From positions 62,001 through 126,000 of the forward strand of contig JAGHZQ010000081.1 of the NCBI GenBank assembly GCA_017746715.1: a stretch of DNA of 64,000 bases, in the 5' to 3' direction. Below the pieces are notes generated by a model that was not told where the DNA came from, did not search any database, and was given only the letters and a program-made list of their open reading frames with translations. Positions 61,203 to 64,000 of this stretch are shown piece after piece; the stretch's first letter is position 1; every line of letters begins with the position of its first letter. The translations under genes were made by a program, and so were the position numbers. This DNA comes from Cyanobacteria bacterium SBLK. Lineage in GTDB: Bacteria > Cyanobacteriota > Cyanobacteriia > Cyanobacteriales > Spirulinaceae.

Positions 61203-62225
61203 ATGGACGATCGCAAGATTAAACGCCGAAAGTTTATGGCAACGGGTGCGGCAACGGCAGCCGCGATCGCAGGAACCTCTCTCGTCACGCAAAACTGTGC
61301 TGCTGTTCCTCCAGAATCTACAGCCTCGGAAAAAGACCAACAGAACCCAGATTTAGCCTCTAACTTACCACTGACAGAGATGCCCGAGCGCATTTTAGGG
61401 AAAACGGGTGTTTCCGTCCCAATTTTTGGTTTGGGGGGAGCGGGACAAACGCCATTATCCCAAAGAGGACGAGAAAAAGAGTCGATTCTTTTGCTAGAAA
61501 AAGCGGTAGAATTGGGTATTCGCTATTTCGATACCGCCGCCAGTTACGGACCGAGCGAGGATAATTTCGGTCAAGTTTTACCCGCCTATCGATCGCGGGT
61601 TTTTATTGCTTCCAAAACGTCAAAATTAGACCGGGATGGAGCTTGGCGAGAATTAGAGCGATCGCTCGAGCGCCTAAAAACCGATTATCTGGATTTGTGG
61701 CAATTACATCACATCTCTTTTCTTGAAGAAATCGATAAAATCACCGCAAAAAATGGGGCAGGAAAAGCACTGCAAGAAGCCAAAGAACAAAAGATCGTTC
61801 GTTTTTGCGGCATTACCGGACATCACGAACCCGACGCGATCGCCGAAGGAGTTCGCCGCTATCCTTTCGATACCATTCTCGTTCCCATTAATGCTGCCGA
61901 TCGCCAGCATCCCCATCCTTTCGTTCCCCATATTTTACCGGTAGCACAAGCCGAAAATATCGGCGTAATTGCCATGAAAGTTCCCGCTTACGGACGCATT
62001 TTTAAACCCGGAAGATTAACGGGAATGGAACAAGCCTTCGGATATTCCCTCTCTCAACCGGGAGTTCATTGCGCGATCGTAGCAGCAGAAGATACCGTGC
62101 AATTAGAATCGAATATCAATGTCGCCAAAGCCTTTCAACAACTTGAACAGTCCCAATTAAAAGAAATCGAAACACTGGCCGCGAATGGTTGGGAAGATAC
62201 AACTTTTTTTCGTCGGTGGACGTAA
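61203..62225 (+). CDS. Aldo/keto reductase with Tat-like signal
   Basis: From the ATG at 61203 (GAGGGG lies about nine bases before) the 340-residue protein begins with a twin-Arg-like signal RRKFMATGAATAAAIAGTSL, followed by QNCAAVPP. The rest is an aldo/keto reductase: YFDTAASYGPSEDNFGQVLP with catalytic Asp and Tyr, FIASKTSKLDRDGA with Lys, and LDLWQLHHISF with the active-site His. These enzymes use NADPH to reduce carbonyls. Tat export of a folded, cofactor-loaded enzyme is plausible. Substrate is unknown; the gene is probably monocistronic. Confidence 0.87.
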   Translation: MDDRKIKRRKFMATGAATAAAIAGTSLVTQNCAAVPPESTASEKDQQNPDLASNLPLTEMPERILGKTGVSVPIFGLGGAGQTPLSQRGREKESILLLEKAVELGIRYFDTAASYGPSEDNFGQVLPAYRSRVFIASKTSKLDRDGAWRELERSLERLKTDYLDLWQLHHISFLEEIDKITAKNGAGKALQEAKEQKIVRFCGITGHHEPDAIAEGVRRYPFDTILVPINAADRQHPHPFVPHILPVAQAENIGVIAMKVPAYGRIFKPGRLTGMEQAFGYSLSQPGVHCAIVAAEDTVQLESNINVAKAFQQLEQSQLKEIETLAANGWEDTTFFRRWT

Positions 62226-62266
62226 ATTTCGCATATCATTCAAGATGATTCCTTGCTAATTCAAGC

Positions 62267-62299
62267 AAAAAAATGCCTCATTACCAACATAATGAGGCA
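62267..62299 (-). terminator. Intrinsic terminator of the LTxxQ-like gene
   Basis: TGCCTCATTA and TAATGAGGCA form a perfect 10-base stem with a 6-base loop; on the minus strand the stem is followed by seven T residues. It lies 48 bases past the stop of the minus-strand gene. The stem may also act on the plus-strand reductase transcript. Confidence 0.85.
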
Positions 62300-62346
62300 A
62301 GTTATATCTAACACTAGCGAGACTTTTGAGATAAGGAGAAACGGCA

Positions 62347-62814
62347 TCAAAAACTCGGTATCAAACTACTGAATTGTTCCTTTTGTTCGTCAGTCAGAAT
62401 ATTTTGAATTTCGTTAATATAATTCATCATGGCAGAAGGCTCGATTTCAATGTCGCTCAAGGCTTCGGAAGGATCTCCACCACTTTGCAGAGATTGCAAT
62501 ATGCCAATCATTTCCGGTGGGGACATTCCCGAAGTTAAACTGCAAATTTGGTCGCCGGTAATTTTCTGAATTTTTGTTTTTTGTTCGTCGCTTAAATTGA
62601 GTTGGTTAAGAGGTAATTTTTCTTCGATCGCGGCGGTAATTTGTGTCATCGGCCCATCGGCACTATTGCCGAATTTTTCGAGTAATTGTTGGCAGGAGGG
62701 GGGAGAAGGTTGAGATTTTGCCGTTTCTGGCATTCCGGCAACGGTTAAAGCCGTGAAGGAAACTGCAAGAACGCCTTTGGTGGCGAGATTGAGGAGCGTT
62801 ACGAGGTTGAACAT
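62347..62814 (-). CDS. Secreted LTxxQ-like (Spy/CpxP-type) protein
   Basis: I start at the ATG at 62814, preceded by GGAGA, rather than at 62898. The 155-residue product has a signal peptide (LATKGVLAVSFTALTVAGMP, cleaved near AKSQ) and a small helical domain with two LTxxQ-like motifs: LNLSDEQKTKIQKITG and IQNILTDEQKEQFSSLI. This is the pattern of Spy/CpxP-type periplasmic chaperones, although the spacing and the rest of the sequence are not typical, so the relation is tentative. A conserved Cys lies in PSCQQLLEKF and another in DQICSLTSGM, allowing a disulfide. It has its own strong terminator. Confidence 0.7.
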   Translation of the reverse strand: MFNLVTLLNLATKGVLAVSFTALTVAGMPETAKSQPSPPSCQQLLEKFGNSADGPMTQITAAIEEKLPLNQLNLSDEQKTKIQKITGDQICSLTSGMSPPEMIGILQSLQSGGDPSEALSDIEIEPSAMMNYINEIQNILTDEQKEQFSSLIPSF

Positions 62815-63255
62815 GATGGAGAATCTCCGAAAGGTTTGCCGTGTTTCTTTTTTTAAGATAATCCTCGGTGTTGAGGGATGACTACTCAAATTACGCAAAA
62901 AAAATGCGGATTTTGTCTTAGCTATTTTCCATGAAGAGAGGAAATTAGAGAGGCGATCGCATTATTATCTCCTCCCGATGGGCGATCGCGATCGCCAGCA
63001 GTTAGTTGCATCCATGCAATAAAATCTCCCAGCCAGAAACATCTAAATGGTTAAGCGAGCGCGATCGCTCAAAATTGCGGCTCGGGCAGAATGCAATCGC
63101 CAATAGCTCGCATTCGGCTGCTAGCTTTACCTCAAAATAGGTTTAAACTTGTCTGCAAGATTTAATTTGTGTAAAAAAATGTAAATAAAAAATCGTTGAG
63201 TGCATAAAAAAATCAATAACAACCAGAGAAGAGATTGAGGAGTATATTTTCTGCA
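62815..63255. other. Spacer between divergent genes
   Basis: About 440 bases containing HIP1-type sites and the promoters of both flanking genes. No other gene, RNA or repeat was recognised. Confidence 0.5.
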
Positions 63256-64000
63256 ATGTCGAACGAGATAAAGCCGGAAATATCCTGCGCGATCGCTCCA
63301 GCCAATTTTTCAACCCCTTTTATTGCAACCGACAGCATGTTCAATTTCTCATCCCAACGTCCCGGTTTTTTTCTCCTCTTTCCCAATATTTTCGGGTTTA
63401 AAGGAGGAATGCAAGTTTATTCGGCCTTTCTTTTACAAGCCTTGCAACGCCTTTACCCCCACGCCCGCTATCGAGTCTTTCTCAAATACGATAAGGTGAC
63501 TTCTCCGCGCATTCCCGCGCGATCGCATACTCGTTTTACCTGTTTGGGTCGGTTTCCGCGCTGGTTGCAAAGCCTGCTGATGTTAGGCGGAACGATGGTA
63601 ATGGGAATTTTAGAACGCCCGCACCTTGTTATTGCGACTCACCTCAACTATGGTGTTGCCTGCTACTGGCTGAAACGCCTGACGGGAACGCCCTATTGGA
63701 TTGTGGTTCACGGTTTGGAAGGTTGGGATCTCGCCCATCCTCAACGTCAACGCGCCCTGCGCCATGCCGATCGCGTGTTGGCGGTCAGTCGCTATACCCG
63801 CGATCGCCTCCTCGCAGAACAAGATCTCGCTCCCGATCGCGTGGACATTTTACCCAATACCATCCTCGGCCATCGCTTCCAAATTGCTCCCAAGCCGCCG
63901 TATTTACTGCAACGCTACGGTTTGAGCGCCAGCCAGCCCGTTATTTTTACCCTAACGCGCTTGGCACGCTATAAAGGTTACGATCGCCTGCTACGGGCAC
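63256..64000 (+). CDS. Group 1 (GT4-like) glycosyltransferase, cut by window edge
   Basis: The frame from the ATG at 63256 runs to the window end (248 codons, no stop). A second ATG at 63337 starts just before the domain. The domain reads GFFLLFPNIFGFKGGMQVYS (N-terminal GT-B strand and glycine loop), PHLVIATHLNYGVACYWLKR, PYWIVVHGLEGWD, HADRVLAVSRYTRDRLLAE and the start of the second domain, PVIFTLTRLARYKGYDRLLR. This is the usual GT4 order; the donor-binding EX7E region lies outside the window. It probably makes exopolysaccharide or lipopolysaccharide sugars; specificity is unknown. Confidence 0.85.
   Translation, partial: MSNEIKPEISCAIAPANFSTPFIATDSMFNFSSQRPGFFLLFPNIFGFKGGMQVYSAFLLQALQRLYPHARYRVFLKYDKVTSPRIPARSHTRFTCLGRFPRWLQSLLMLGGTMVMGILERPHLVIATHLNYGVACYWLKRLTGTPYWIVVHGLEGWDLAHPQRQRALRHADRVLAVSRYTRDRLLAEQDLAPDRVDILPNTILGHRFQIAPKPPYLLQRYGLSASQPVIFTLTRLARYKGYDRLLRA

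Overview
The window is chromosomal DNA of a cyanobacterium. HIP1-type octamers (GCGATCGC) are scattered through genes and spacers, and the recognisable genes include cyanobacterial carbon-concentrating functions (SbtA, SbtB, BicA, an IctB-like protein), PAS-rich phytobacterial-style kinases, AAA-like (AAA_35-type) ATPases and a G/H-type pilin-like protein. Short tandem repeats typical of filamentous cyanobacteria (STRR heptamers, 9-mers) occur between and inside genes. I cannot name the genus. No rRNA, tRNA, CRISPR array, intact insertion sequence or prophage was seen.

Layout. 0-7.8 kb: a cut Uma2 nuclease, a WecG/TagA-type glycosyltransferase, a small DNA-binding-like protein, a queA-helicase pair on the minus strand, a conserved hypothetical, a mazF remnant, rnc and an alpha/beta hydrolase. 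7.9-17.9 kb: a plus-strand signalling block with a 1401-residue hybrid kinase, a membrane kinase overlapping a REC-wHTH-Hpt-REC-REC regulator, a ParA/MinD-like ATPase and a methyltransferase. 17.8-22.0 kb: a compact cassette of two AAA-like ATPases (one with an N-terminal HTH), a small ORF, and a divergent RHH/2-TM membrane pair, with candidate operators between the two arms. 22.3-27.8 kb: an inorganic-carbon island (sbtA, sbtB, bicA, CmpR-type LysR regulator). 28-30.7 kb: two tandem membrane adenylate cyclases. 30.9-44.4 kb: mostly housekeeping or conserved genes (TPM protein, glycosyltransferase, speA, IctB-like, DUF4346, VWA, NUDIX/NrtR-like, SET protein, eno). 44.5-49.5 kb: pilin-like protein, a 5'-truncated pentapeptide-type protein beside a MITE-like element, unknown proteins, an XRE regulator preceded by two matching palindromes, and a proline-rich protein. 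49.7-61.1 kb: an ammonium-transporter/histidine-kinase fusion followed by a plus-strand run of a stand-alone peptidoglycan-binding domain, three large paralogues of a modular membrane protein, a BON-like protein between the second and third, and murE. 61.2-64 kb: a Tat-exported-looking aldo/keto reductase, an LTxxQ-like secreted protein and a cut glycosyltransferase.

The most interesting candidate system is at 52.4-59.4 kb. The three paralogues carry two or three copies of a ~100-residue module, each closed by a Trp-Trp-Trp triplet, then three predicted membrane segments, TPR-like helices and a C-terminal domain with two shared cysteines. I do not know a described function for this architecture. 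Its neighbours (peptidoglycan-binding, BON-like, murE) suggest an envelope role, which is inference. The second candidate is the AAA-like ATPase/HTH/RHH/2-TM cassette at 17.8-22 kb, which looks like a regulated conflict or stress module.

All calls come from reading the sequence and translated frames by eye; no database search was run, and domain limits and membrane segments are approximate.
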